Shown here piece by piece: positions 40,997 through 49,208 of a stretch of DNA of 64,000 bases. The stretch is taken from contig CAVTBX010000005.1 in the NCBI GenBank assembly GCA_963733135.1, forward strand, positions 137,655 to 201,654, given 5' to 3'. The notes beneath the pieces were generated by a model. That model saw only the letters and a program-made list of their open reading frames with translations. It had not been told where the DNA came from and searched no databases. The translations under genes were made by a program, and so were the position numbers. Position 1 is the stretch's first letter. The number at the start of each line of letters is the position of its first letter. Source of the stretch: CAVTBX01 sp963733135 (lineage in GTDB: Bacteria > Actinomycetota > Thermoleophilia > Gaiellales > Gaiellaceae).

Positions 40997-41902
40997 CTAT
41001 GGCGGGTCGTCGAAAAGCGCCAGGACGGATTTCGCGCCCGTCGCCACGATCTGCCCTACCTCATCGCCCCGGCTGTTCCTGAGTAACTGAGGGCAGAGAG
41101 ACTCGATGCCGAGCAGCGCGCCTGCCGCGGCCCCGACCGCCCGGCTGGCGCCGTCCTCGGCCTTGAGGGCGAGGCCGGCCCCGTCCGGACGACCGATGCA
41201 GAGAACGCCCTCGGCGCCGCGCTTGGCGATCGTGCCGGGGAGGCCCTCCATGAGGAGCGTGTCGTGGGCGTTCGGCCCGCCGATTAGCCCGGGGTGCTCG
41301 CGGAGCGCCGCCACGACAGCGTCCGCTCCCGGCAGCTCGCCGCGGACGAGACGGGAGAAGGCGAGCGCAAACGCCTGGAGCGGCGCGGCGAACGCGACGA
41401 CGCCGCAGCCGTCGACGGCGGTGGCGAGCTTGTTCTCGGCGACGCCGGTCGCCCGCGCGACATCGGCCCGGATCTCCTCCTGGAGCGGGTGCCCGGCCAG
41501 CCGGTACCCGGCACGCTCCCATCCGTTCAGCCGGCAGCGGAGGAGCATGCCAGCGTGCTTACCCGAGCAGTTGTGCCGAAGCCGAGAGCCGTCGACCGCT
41601 CCGCATTCGAGGTCGTCCTCGCCGGCACCGGCCCGCAAGAGCACCGCCTCGACCGCCGCGAGCTGCTCGGGCAGCGCCTCGTGCGAGGCGCAGACGATGG
41701 CGAGCTCCTTGTCGGGGAGATCAGGCACGTCCCGGGCCAGACCGAGCGCTTGGAGGGGCTTCGCCGCCGAGCGCATGTGCGTGACGAGCTCGGGATCTCC
41801 CCAGGCCTCGCGCACCTCACCGGCCTGCACAACCACGGCATGCACGCGGTGCCGCGACTCGACGACGCCCCCCCGGCGCACGGATACGCTGATCGCGTCC
41901 AT
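40997..41902 (-). CDS. L-asparaginase II-type (PF06089) protein
   Basis: 301 aa from ATG 41902; TACGCT (41916-41911 on the minus strand) lies 8 bases upstream, so probably leaderless. Family pattern: VRRGGVVESRHRVHAVV, THMRSAAKPLQAL, CASHEALPEQLAAVEAVL, LRHNCSGKHAGMLL, DGCGVVAFAAPL, HPGLIGGPNAHDTLLM and AKRGAEGVLCIG. It hydrolyses asparagine to aspartate and ammonia. It sits downstream of and on the opposite strand from Fpg. Confidence 0.9.
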   Translation of the reverse strand: MDAISVSVRRGGVVESRHRVHAVVVQAGEVREAWGDPELVTHMRSAAKPLQALGLARDVPDLPDKELAIVCASHEALPEQLAAVEAVLLRAGAGEDDLECGAVDGSRLRHNCSGKHAGMLLRCRLNGWERAGYRLAGHPLQEEIRADVARATGVAENKLATAVDGCGVVAFAAPLQAFALAFSRLVRGELPGADAVVAALREHPGLIGGPNAHDTLLMEGLPGTIAKRGAEGVLCIGRPDGAGLALKAEDGASRAVGAAAGALLGIESLCPQLLRNSRGDEVGQIVATGAKSVLALFDDPP

Positions 41903-41966
41903 GGCGGGCCAGCGTAGAGCCCGGCCGGCGCCTGCGTCGGCCCTACATTCCACCCCGCCCTTCTCC

Positions 41967-41990
41967 GTAGGGGCGAGGCATGCCTCGCCC
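41967..41990. repeat. Short GC palindrome (GTAGGGGCG family)
   Basis: GTAG followed by the perfect 20-bp palindrome GGGCGAGGCATGCCTCGCCC in the gap between asparaginase and Fpg. Confidence 0.75.
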
Positions 41991-42010
41991 GCGCGCGCCC
42001 GAGGCGGCCC

Positions 42011-42838
42011 ATGCCTGAGTACCCCGAGATCGAGGCCCTGCGACGCGCGCTCGACGAGCGCATCGGCGCGACGCCCATAGCCAAGGCCGGCCCGGCTCAC
42101 ATCGCGACGCTGAAGACGTTCGACCCGCCGCTCGGCTCACTCGACGGCCGGACGCTGGCAGGGGCGCGGCGGCGCGGCAAGCATCTGCTCTTTCCGACCG
42201 CGGACGGCGAGCTCGTCCTTCACGTCCACCTGATGAGCGCGGGACGGCTCCGCTTCCACGAGCCCGGCGCAAAGCAGCCGAAGTCGCCGGCCTTCAAGCT
42301 CACGCTCGAAGACGGCGGGACGCTGGTGCTCACCGAGGGCGGCCCCAAGAAGCGCGCGAAGGTCGGGCTCTTCCGTCCGGAGGAAATCGAGGCCGAGCTC
42401 GCACACCTCGGGCCCGAGGCCGACGAGCTCGACGCCCCCGGGCTGGCCGAGATTCTCGCGGGCGACTCCCGTCGTCTGCACGCTCTCCTCCGCGACCAGC
42501 GCGCCCTGGCGGGAATCGGCCGCGCCTGGGTGAACGAGATCCTCCACCGAGCCAAGCTCTCCCCGTACGCGCTCTCGACCGACCTGGACGAGGAGGAGGT
42601 CGAACGGCTCGCGGCCGCGATACACGACGTGCTGGCCGAGGGCCTCGAGCTCCGCGGACGCGGCGTGCCCGACAAGAAGGCGCACCGGATTCACAACCAC
42701 CTGGGAGAGCCGTGCTTCGTGTGCGGCACCCCGATCGCGCGCGTCGACTTCGACGAGCACACGATCTTCTACTGCCCGGAGTGCCAGACCGGGGGGCGAG
42801 TCCTGAAGGATCGGCGGCTGTCGCGCCTGCTTCGGTGA
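42011..42838 (+). CDS. mutM: Formamidopyrimidine-DNA glycosylase (Fpg/MutM family)
   Basis: A 275-aa protein starting MPEYPEIE; the mature N-terminal Pro and Glu are the catalytic residues. RGKHLLF carries the conserved Lys, HLMSAGRLRF follows, the helix-two-turn-helix reads LAGIGRAWVNEILHRAKLSPY, and the C-terminal zinc finger is CFVCGTPI...YCPECQTGGRVLKDRRLSRLL. It excises oxidised purines in base-excision repair; a Nei-like specificity cannot be excluded. Confidence 0.93.
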   Translation: MPEYPEIEALRRALDERIGATPIAKAGPAHIATLKTFDPPLGSLDGRTLAGARRRGKHLLFPTADGELVLHVHLMSAGRLRFHEPGAKQPKSPAFKLTLEDGGTLVLTEGGPKKRAKVGLFRPEEIEAELAHLGPEADELDAPGLAEILAGDSRRLHALLRDQRALAGIGRAWVNEILHRAKLSPYALSTDLDEEEVERLAAAIHDVLAEGLELRGRGVPDKKAHRIHNHLGEPCFVCGTPIARVDFDEHTIFYCPECQTGGRVLKDRRLSRLLR

Positions 42839-42854
42839 CCCACCGGTCAAGACG

Positions 42855-43775
42855 TCAGAACGTCGCGCGCGGGCGAGCGACGACCGAGACGCTTCCGGCT
42901 GCGAGGTCGTCCCAGGAGTACGCTCGAAAACTTCGTGCCAGCTTCATCGTCTCGAGCCGCTTGCGCTCTTTCGGCCTCGGACCCCGCGTGTCGACGGTGA
43001 GGAGCTCGAAGCCCGCGCTCTCGATCAGCCGCAGGTAGTCGGGAAGCCGCAAGCGGTTCAGGTAGAGGAGCCGGGAGTTGAGGAGCCGCCAGACGCCCGG
43101 CGAGAAGCGGAGGAAGTTGTAGGGCGACACGTCCGGGTCGGCGTACGCGAAGTGGTCTCGCATATCGATCCGGCAGCTCAGGATTCCTTGGGGCCGAAGC
43201 AGCCGGCGACACTCGGCGAGTATCGGCCCGATGTGCGGCTCGGGAATGTGCTCGAGCGTGCTCGTGCTGGAGACGAAGTCGACCGACGCGGGCTCGAGCC
43301 CGGTGTCGCGCGCGTCGCAGGGCGCTCGGTACTCGATGCCGAACCGCGTCCCGAGATCGGCCTGAGAGCGAACCGACGGCCCAACGCCTCGAACGGGACG
43401 GCCCGCTGCGCGCTCGAGCCTCCTTTGGCCTTCCCGCAGCCTCCGGAGCGTCGCGTTCACGAGCTCGGGGCGAAGGTGGGGATCGACGTCCACGAGGATC
43501 TGACGCTCGACGCCGAGCGCCCAGAAGGTCAGGGGGATCGTCAGGTCCCAGCCGGCCCCGAACTCATAGAAGACGGCAGCAGAGAGCGGGCGATCCGGGC
43601 CGTGCTCCTCGAACGCCTGGAGGTGTGCGAGCGCACGCCTGCGGCGGCGGCGGAAGGTCACTTCGTTCGCAGGCAGGCTCCCCGTGATCCGGCGCTGGGC
43701 GAAGTAGTGAATGCGGTCGGTCTGCGGCAGGATGTCGACGACGTTCGCGGCGGCGGCTTTGACGATCCAGTTCAA
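42855..43775 (-). CDS. SAM-dependent methyltransferase
   Basis: A 306-aa protein, probably TTG start at 43775. The class I fold is suggested by VFYEFGAGWDLTIPLTFWALGV (motif I), ILVDVDPHLRPELV (acidic end of strand 2), VDFVSSTSTLEHIPEPHIGPILAECRRLLRPQGILSCRID (motifs IV-VI region). The substrate is unknown. It ends 16 bases from the convergent Fpg gene; a kinase-like gene starts just upstream. Confidence 0.8.
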   Translation of the reverse strand: MNWIVKAAAANVVDILPQTDRIHYFAQRRITGSLPANEVTFRRRRRRALAHLQAFEEHGPDRPLSAAVFYEFGAGWDLTIPLTFWALGVERQILVDVDPHLRPELVNATLRRLREGQRRLERAAGRPVRGVGPSVRSQADLGTRFGIEYRAPCDARDTGLEPASVDFVSSTSTLEHIPEPHIGPILAECRRLLRPQGILSCRIDMRDHFAYADPDVSPYNFLRFSPGVWRLLNSRLLYLNRLRLPDYLRLIESAGFELLTVDTRGPRPKERKRLETMKLARSFRAYSWDDLAAGSVSVVARPRATF

Positions 43776-43790
43776 CGGCCGGCGCGCGAG

Positions 43791-44370
43791 CTACGCAGTC
43801 GGCAGCGTGATGCGGAGAAGCTCGCCGTCCCGGTCGAGCGAGCCACCGAGCTCGCGGATGAGCCGGACCGCGACGGCGGCCTGGAGCTCGCGGAGCTCCT
43901 CCCCGAGGACGACGGGGGCCGAGTACCCGGTGAGCGGCCCGAGCTCGACCGTCGCGCCGTCGACCCGAACCGTGACCGACTGGAGCCCGCCGTGGCGGCG
44001 CGTGGCTCTGACGAGCTGGCCGAGCGCGCGACGCGTCGGCTCCTCGTCGACCTGCACGGGAGCACCGGCGCCCTCGACGTTCCCCTCCTCCTCGACCTCC
44101 GCCGCGGCGGCGCGCATGAGCTCGAGCGAGTCCACCTCCGTGAGCTGCGGCGTGGTACCGGCCTTCCTCGATCCGCGTGACGAGCGCGAGCTCCTCGAGC
44201 AGATCGGCGAGCTGCTTCGAGGCCGCCTCGATCATCTCCACGTAGCGGGGCGCGGGATCGTCCAGCTCGACGCGGCCGAGGGTCTTCGCGAACCCGTGAA
44301 CAGTCGCGAGCGGAGTCCGGAGGTCATGGCATGCGAGGGCCACCAGACGGGCGAAGCTGTCGTTCGTCAA
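43791..44370 (-). CDS. Orphan histidine-kinase-like protein, degenerate ATPase domain (one apparent frameshift)
   Basis: TTG 44370 begins MTNDSFARLVALACHDLRTPLATVHGF, a dimerisation H-box, through LLEELALVTRIEEG. The frame moves by +1 at 44150-44160 (an extra G in CCGGTACC; EGRTTPQLTEVDS after repair) and continues MDSLELMRAAAAEV to LLRITLPTA at 43791. The C-terminal half occupies the HATPase position but lacks clear N, G1 and G2 boxes, so ATP binding is doubtful. It could be a phosphotransfer or scaffold protein. No response regulator is adjacent. It is divergent from folE2. Confidence 0.7.
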
Positions 44371-44390
44371 GGGGGTGCTACGTTAGCCGC

Positions 44391-45362
44391 GTGAGCGAGC
44401 GAACGACGCCCGCACTCGATCTCCAGGCCTCGACCCCCGAGGTCCGAATCGGCCTTTCGCGGGCCGGGGTGACCGGGGTTCAGAAGGCCGTTCGGATGCA
44501 CCACGGCGGCGAGTCGGCACTCGTCCCAGCCGAGATCGATTGCTTCGTGGATCTCGACCCGGCCCAGAAGGGCGTCCACATGTCGCGATTCCCCGAGCTC
44601 TTCGGCGAGGCGATCGATGAGCTCGTGATCGGGGAGACGCTCCTCGTCGAGCGCCTTGCGGAGCACATCGCACGGCATATCGTCGAGCGCCAGGACGCCT
44701 GCCGCGCCGAGGTCTCGATCCGCGCGCGGTATCCACTCGAGCGGCTGACGCCCGTCTCCGGCCTCGAGACGCAGGAGCTGGTGACGCTCATCGGGATCGC
44801 CGCGGCGACGCCGGACGCCTCCCGCAGGGTCGTGGGCGCCGAGGCGACTGGGATCAACGCGTGCCCGTGCGCGCAGGGAATGGTGCGCGAGCGGGCGGGA
44901 GAACGGCTCGGCGACGCAGGCTTCGACGATATCGACGTGGAGCGGATCCTTGACCTCGTCCCACTCGCGACGCACAACCAGCGCGGCCTCGGGACGCTCT
45001 ACCTCGGCACGGAGCTCCGGCTCGACGCCACCGACCTCGTCGGCATCATCGAGCGGTCGATGAGCTCGCCGATCTACGAGCTCCTGAAGCGGCCCGACGA
45101 GCTCTTCGTCGTCGAGCACGCCCACCTCGCGCCACGCTTTGTCGAGGACTCCGTGCGGCTCAGCGTGCGTGCGGCGCTCGAGCAGGTCGAGGGACTCTCC
45201 GACGACGACTTCGTCCTCGCACGGCAGCGGAACTTCGAGACGATCCACAACCACGAGGTGCTCGCCGAGCGGTTCGGAACAGTCGGCGAGCTGCGACGCG
45301 AGCTGGAGACGGGCGAGCACTCAGCCCGACACACCGAACTCAGGGACTGGCTCCAGGGCTAG
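44391..45362 (+). CDS. folE2: GTP cyclohydrolase FolE2 (type IB / MptA family)
   Basis: A 323-aa protein from GTG 44391 with TACGTT (44379-44384) 6 bases upstream (leaderless). Hallmarks: GVTGVQKAVRM, IDCFVDLDPAQKGVHMSRFPE, GINACPCAQGMVRERA (metal-binding Cys), LVPLATHNQRGLGTLYL and NFETIHNHEVLAERFG. It makes dihydroneopterin triphosphate for folate synthesis using a non-zinc-restricted metal site. A decayed copy of its 3' end lies about 110 bases downstream. Confidence 0.94.
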   Translation: MSERTTPALDLQASTPEVRIGLSRAGVTGVQKAVRMHHGGESALVPAEIDCFVDLDPAQKGVHMSRFPELFGEAIDELVIGETLLVERLAEHIARHIVERQDACRAEVSIRARYPLERLTPVSGLETQELVTLIGIAAATPDASRRVVGAEATGINACPCAQGMVRERAGERLGDAGFDDIDVERILDLVPLATHNQRGLGTLYLGTELRLDATDLVGIIERSMSSPIYELLKRPDELFVVEHAHLAPRFVEDSVRLSVRAALEQVEGLSDDDFVLARQRNFETIHNHEVLAERFGTVGELRRELETGEHSARHTELRDWLQG

Positions 45363-45389
45363 CCGCGGACCTCGGCCTTGTCCCATCCG

Positions 45390-45456
45390 GACACGGCCAG
45401 GTGCCTGGCACCGAAGTGCGCGGAACAGTGACGCGAATGTGACGGAAGCGCGCGTG
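45390..45456. repeat. 67-bp direct repeat, copy 1
   Basis: GACACGGCCAGGTGCCTGGC... through CGCGTG, identical base for base to 46278-46344. It contains the palindrome AGGTGCCTGGCACC-like core. The two copies flank a stretch of about 820 bases. Confidence 0.85.
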
Positions 45457-45471
45457 CTGGCCCCGCCAATC

Positions 45472-45567
45472 CGTCACGAGGGTGCCCGCCGAGCGGTTCG
45501 GGACCGTGGCGGCCTGCGGCGGAAGCTCGACACGGGCCGGCACAGAGAGCTCAAGGGCTGGGCGTAG
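45472..45567 (+). pseudogene. Decayed duplicate of the folE2 3' end
   Basis: The DNA CACGAGGGTGCCCGCCGAGC onward parallels folE2's codons for HEVLAERFGTV (45256 onward). With one frame change it reads HEVPAERFGTV, then LRRKLDTGRHRELKGWA and a stop, against LRRELETGEHSARHTELRDWLQG in the intact gene. It is about 32 codons of tail only, with indels, so non-coding now. Probably left by a duplication or by an insertion that gave the gene a new end. Confidence 0.65.
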
Positions 45568-45580
45568 GCTGCTCGCGAGA

Positions 45581-45729
45581 CCGGGCGAGGCATGTCTCGG
45601 CCCTACAAGTCGCGTGGGTGACCGCGGGCGGGACAAGTCCCGCCCCTACGACCGGGTATCCGAATCACTATGTAGGGGCCGGACTTGTCCGGCCCGCCGG
45701 GCTGCGGGGGCTAGGCATGCCTCGCCCCC
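45581..45729. repeat. Four short GC palindromes (GTAGGGGCG family)
   Basis: Copies at about 45581-45606, 45626-45649, 45671-45695 and 45704-45729. Their stems differ but stay paired: GGGCGGGAC/GTCCCGCCC-type in one, GGGGCCGGAC/GTCCGGCCC in another, and GGCATGCC cores in the others. The region 45568-45767 holds nothing else that I can support. Confidence 0.75.
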
Positions 45730-45767
45730 ACGGGACTCCCAGCAACTGATGGCTCGAGGCGGGCGGA

Positions 45768-46193
45768 CTACCTGTGCGCCCTCCAACGGGGCGAGCCGTC
45801 AGTAGTGCAGTTTGTGTGTGCATCGCTCGGGTCGGACGGCCCGTAGCTCAGCTTCCCGCGCGCCCTCTTGCCGCTCTTCTTGATCGTGCCGTCAACACGC
45901 GCCGTGCCGGAAGAGAAATTGAACTCGTAATGGAACTTCCGATTGTTCACGTCAACCACGTTCTCAGTGCTGAACCGAACCTTTGTATCTCCCTCGTCGC
46001 AGTTGACCGGCACCCGGCTGAGCTTGAAGATGCCGGCCCGCTTGGGCTTTCCCTCCCTGAAATCAACTAGGAACGAGATCTTGCCTCCGCCAACCAGCTG
46101 GCCGTCGAACTGCCTGACTCTCGCGCTACTCGGTGCGACCACCAAGCCAGCAACGAGGACGGCCGCGAAGGCGCCCGCAATCATCCGCCGCAT
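45768..46193 (-). CDS. Secreted small protein of unknown function
   Basis: 141 aa from ATG 46193 (MRRMIAGAFAAVLVAGLVVAPSSA, signal peptide). The mature part is a beta-rich, lysine-rich domain: FDGQLVGGGKISFLVDFREGKPKRAGIFKLSRVPVNC, VDVNNRKFHYEFNFSSGTARVDGTIKKSGKRARGKL, with two Cys near the ends. No family is recognised. Its base composition is less GC-rich than its neighbours, and it lies between 67-bp direct repeats, so it may be an acquired cassette. Confidence 0.65.
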   Translation of the reverse strand: MRRMIAGAFAAVLVAGLVVAPSSARVRQFDGQLVGGGKISFLVDFREGKPKRAGIFKLSRVPVNCDEGDTKVRFSTENVVDVNNRKFHYEFNFSSGTARVDGTIKKSGKRARGKLSYGPSDPSDAHTNCTTDGSPRWRAHR

Positions 46194-46277
46194 TGCACTC
46201 TCCCTCCGATCAGCCTGTCCGCGACAGGCGCGCCGAGGCGATCCTAGGCAGGGTGGGGTGCCCAAATCGTCCGATCA

Positions 46278-46410
46278 GACACGGCCAGGTGCCTGGCACC
46301 GAAGTGCGCGGAACAGTGACGCGAATGTGACGGAAGCGCGCGTGCGCCCTCGTTCGGACACGGCTAGGTGCGTTGCATCGAAATGCGTACAACCGGTGAC
46401 GGGATCCCGC
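46278..46410. repeat. 67-bp direct repeat copy 2 plus a diverged third copy
   Basis: 46278-46344 is identical to 45390-45456. A third, degraded copy starts at 46356 (GGACACGGCTAGGTGCGTTG). The gap 46194-46499 contains only these repeats and the palindromes that follow. Confidence 0.8.
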
Positions 46411-46427
46411 CCGTACGACCATGCGGA

Positions 46428-46484
46428 TGTAGGGGCCCGACTCGTCCGGCCCGCCGGCTTGTAGGGGCGAGGCATGCCTCGCCC
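46428..46484. repeat. Two short GC palindromes (TGTAGGGGC family)
   Basis: TGTAGGGGCCCGACTCGTCC with GGCCCG (46428-46452), and TGTAGGGGCGAGGCATGCCT with CGCCCG (46460-46484). Confidence 0.75.
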
Positions 46485-46499
46485 GCTTGTGCCCCGGCC

Positions 46500-47111
46500 T
46501 CAGGCGCCCTGGGCCGCCCGCCGGCGGCGGAGCTCGAAGCGGTTCTCCGTCCCGCGGAAGAGGCGGGCGATGTTCCCCTTGTGGAGCAGCACGATCCCGA
46601 AAGCCGCCCCGACTGTGAACGCGACGACCGGCCATGAGGCGCCGAAGAGGATTGCGAAGAGCGGCAGCGTCGCGGCGCTGACCATCGACGCAACGGACGC
46701 GTAACGGGTCACGAGGAAGACGACGATCCAGACGCCGGCCGCGGCCAGGCTGGCGAACGTCGCGAGTCCGAGGCCGACCCCGCCGGTGGTCGCGACCATC
46801 TTCCCGCCCTTCCCCCACTTGAGGAAGAGCGGACGCCAGTGGCCCGCCATCGCGGCAACACCGGCGAGCACGCCGATGAGGTCGCCGCCGAGCCAGCGGC
46901 CGAGGAGCGCCGCGGCTAGCCCCTTGGCCACGTCGAGGAGCGCGACGGTGAGACCCCAGCGGAAGCCGAGGACGCGCCAGACGTTCGTCGCGCCGGGGTT
47001 GCCGCTGCCGGCCGTCCTGATGTCGAAGCGGAGGAAGAGGCGAGGCAGCCAATACCCCCACGGCATGGAGCCGAGGAAATAGCCGGCGACGATTGCGAGC
47101 GCCTCGACCAT
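46500..47111 (-). CDS. plsY: Glycerol-3-phosphate acyltransferase PlsY
   Basis: A 203-aa, multi-helix membrane protein with the PlsY signatures GSGNPGATNVWRVLG, KWGKGGKMVATTGGV and the C-terminal LLHKGNIARLFRGTENRF (HxxNIxRLxxGxE). It transfers acyl from acyl-phosphate to glycerol-3-phosphate, the first step of phospholipid synthesis. Confidence 0.95.
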   Translation of the reverse strand: MVEALAIVAGYFLGSMPWGYWLPRLFLRFDIRTAGSGNPGATNVWRVLGFRWGLTVALLDVAKGLAAALLGRWLGGDLIGVLAGVAAMAGHWRPLFLKWGKGGKMVATTGGVGLGLATFASLAAAGVWIVVFLVTRYASVASMVSAATLPLFAILFGASWPVVAFTVGAAFGIVLLHKGNIARLFRGTENRFELRRRRAAQGA

Positions 47112-47274
47112 CTAGTCGATCAAGCTAGATGATCGATCGGCAATTCCGGCGCCGCCGGCTGGTGGCCCAGACGCGGCGCGACGCTGCGCCCTCGTCCTTG
47201 CCAAGGCAACCCTGCCTTGGCCGCGGACGATGACGCCGCCTCGCTTGGTCTGGATCAGACCCACGGCACCCCAA

Positions 47275-47904
47275 CTACCGACCGACCATATGGATCTCGT
47301 ACCTCGAGACCCACTCGTTGACGATTCCCCAGTCCAGGTTCCCGAAGAACGCGTCGATGTACGAGGCACGGTCGGTCTGGTAGTCGAGGAAGTAGGCGTG
47401 CTCGTAGACATCGAGCGCGACGAGCGGCGTGGCGTTCCAGATCGGGAACGTGTTCTGGGCGTCGCCGAGGTAGTTGAAGAGCCGCTCCTCGTCCCAGTCG
47501 TAGGCCGTCCAGGCCCAGCCCCGCGCCGCCATTCCCGTCGCCTTCAGGTCGTCGCGCCAGTCCGCGACGCTGCCGAAGTCCCGCTTGATGAGGTCGCCGA
47601 TGAGACCGTCGGGATCGCCGCCCCCGCCGCCCAGGTGGTCGAAGTAGACCTCGTGGTTCTTGACGCCGCCGATCGCGAAGGTGAGATCGGTCTTGAGGGA
47701 TCGCACCTCGGAGTAGACCTGGTTCGCGGCGGAGAGATCGACCTCGCCGAGCTTTCCGAGGATCTCGTTCCGCTTGTTCACATAGCCCTGGTAGAGCTTG
47801 TAGTGAGCCTCGACGGACGCCCGAGAGATGCCGTCCATGTCGTAGAGCTCGGGGCGGAGCTCGCGCGCCGCAATCTCCTCGTGGTTGAACGCCAGCGTGG
47901 CCAT
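47275..47904 (-). CDS. Fe/Mn superoxide dismutase family protein
   Basis: A 209-aa protein. Metal ligands are expected in SRASVEAHYKLYQGYV (His), GGVKNHEVYFDHLGG (His) and VALDVYEHAYFLDYQTDRASYI (Asp and His). The first ligand helix HYKLYQGYV differs from the usual HHxxYV, and GVKNHEVYFDHL replaces NHxxFW, so it belongs to a divergent SOD subgroup. A second, classical SOD lies at 52948. It is divergent from an SDR gene. Confidence 0.88.
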   Translation of the reverse strand: MATLAFNHEEIAARELRPELYDMDGISRASVEAHYKLYQGYVNKRNEILGKLGEVDLSAANQVYSEVRSLKTDLTFAIGGVKNHEVYFDHLGGGGGDPDGLIGDLIKRDFGSVADWRDDLKATGMAARGWAWTAYDWDEERLFNYLGDAQNTFPIWNATPLVALDVYEHAYFLDYQTDRASYIDAFFGNLDWGIVNEWVSRYEIHMVGR

Positions 47905-47957
47905 CTTCGTCCGGTGTCTCCTCTCGTCGTAGCTCGCGCGGACTCTATCTTTCCCTT

Positions 47958-48632
47958 GTGCCCGACTCCTCGCACTCGGCGCTCGTGACCGGCGGAACCG
48001 GTCGGGTCGGGCGGGCCCTCGCGGCGCGACTCGAGGCGGAGGGGTACCGGGTTCGCGCGGCGGGCCGCGAGGACGGCGACGTAACAGACGTGCGTGCAGT
48101 GCATGCGTTGGTGGAACGCGCCGCGGGCGAGCTCGGCGGCCTCGACGTCCTCGTCTGCGCCGCGTCAGCTGGATTCGAGCCGCGGCCCGTCGAGGAGGTG
48201 TCGGAAGGGGACTGGGAAGCAGCGCTCGACACGACCGCGAAGGGGACGTTCTTCACGCTTCAGGCGGCGGCACCATGGCTCCGGCGGTCTGAGGAGGGAG
48301 TCGCCGTCGTCATCGAGGACGTCGCGTCTTTCCAGGCCTGGCCGCTCTTCGGCCCACACTGCGCGGCCAAGGCGGCGCAGGCGATGCTGACCCGCGTCTT
48401 CGCGCGAGCCTTGGCGCCGGACGTGCGGGTCTGCGGGATCGCACCCGGCACCGTCGCCGCCGAGCCAGAGCAGGAGAAGCGGCGGGCCGCCGAGTCGCTC
48501 CTGGGTCGGATCGGCTCCCCCGAGGACGTCGCCGACGCCCTGATGTTCCTCCTCGGAGCGGAGTTCGTGACCGGGACGACGCTGGTCGTCGACGGCGGCC
48601 GCTCGATCGCTCGCCGATCCGCCGGGGCTTGA
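47958..48632 (+). CDS. Short-chain dehydrogenase-like protein lacking the catalytic Tyr
   Basis: 224 aa from GTG 47958; TATCTT (47946-47951) sits 6 bases before it. NAD(P)-binding ALVTGGTGRVGRALAARL, VCAASAG (NNAG-like), and a C-terminal IGSPEDVADALMFLLGAEFVTGTTLVVDGGRS typical of SDRs. The usual YxxxK is HCAAK, so the catalytic Tyr is His, which may mean altered or lost activity. Pteridine-reductase-like SDRs are one possibility. Confidence 0.85.
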   Translation: MPDSSHSALVTGGTGRVGRALAARLEAEGYRVRAAGREDGDVTDVRAVHALVERAAGELGGLDVLVCAASAGFEPRPVEEVSEGDWEAALDTTAKGTFFTLQAAAPWLRRSEEGVAVVIEDVASFQAWPLFGPHCAAKAAQAMLTRVFARALAPDVRVCGIAPGTVAAEPEQEKRRAAESLLGRIGSPEDVADALMFLLGAEFVTGTTLVVDGGRSIARRSAGA

Positions 48633-48647
48633 GCTTCGTATCGCTCC

Positions 48648-49208
48648 GTGGTAATGGGTGCAGCCATCTCCGCCCTCGAGTCCGACGGGATCCTCATCGA
48701 GCGCACCGGCCGCGGAGACCGAGACGCGTTCGAGGAGCTCTACCGTCGTTTTGCCCGACCTGTCCTCGCGATGGCACGCCGCCAGCTCGGCGACTACGGA
48801 CGCGCGGAGGAGGCGGCGCAGGAGACCTTCACGGCGGTCTGGCGTTCGGCTCGGAGCTACCGGCGCGAGCGAGGCAGCGGCTCCGCCTGGCTCTACGCCG
48901 TCGCCCGTCACGCCATCATCGACCGCGCGCGGCAACGCGTCGAGCCGGCGGTCGAGGTGCCCGAGCAGGTGGCGGCCGACAGCGGCCCGGATGAGGTCGC
49001 CGAACTCTCGTGGCTCACGTGGCGCGTTCACGCCGCACTCGAGCGACTCCCGGAGCGCGAGCGGGTCGTCCTCGAGCTCGCCTACTGGAGCGGGCTCTCG
49101 CAGACCGAGATCGCGAGCTATCTGGACGTGCCCCTCGGAACGGTGAAGACTCGGACGCGCGCCGGGCTCGCGCGGCTCTCGACACTCCTGGATGAGGTGC
49201 GCGAGTGA
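48648..49208 (+). CDS. ECF-family RNA polymerase sigma factor
   Basis: About 186 aa. Region 2 (DAFEELYRRFARPVLAMARRQLGDYGRAEEAAQETFTAVWRSA pattern) and region 4 (LERLPERERVVLELAYWSGLSQTEIASYLDVPLGTVKTRTRAGLARL pattern) are both present. Start is GTG 48648 or ATG 48654. It overlaps the next gene, a membrane anti-sigma factor, by 4 bases, the usual ECF arrangement. Likely responds to envelope or oxidative signals. Confidence 0.93.
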   Translation: MVMGAAISALESDGILIERTGRGDRDAFEELYRRFARPVLAMARRQLGDYGRAEEAAQETFTAVWRSARSYRRERGSGSAWLYAVARHAIIDRARQRVEPAVEVPEQVAADSGPDEVAELSWLTWRVHAALERLPERERVVLELAYWSGLSQTEIASYLDVPLGTVKTRTRAGLARLSTLLDEVRE

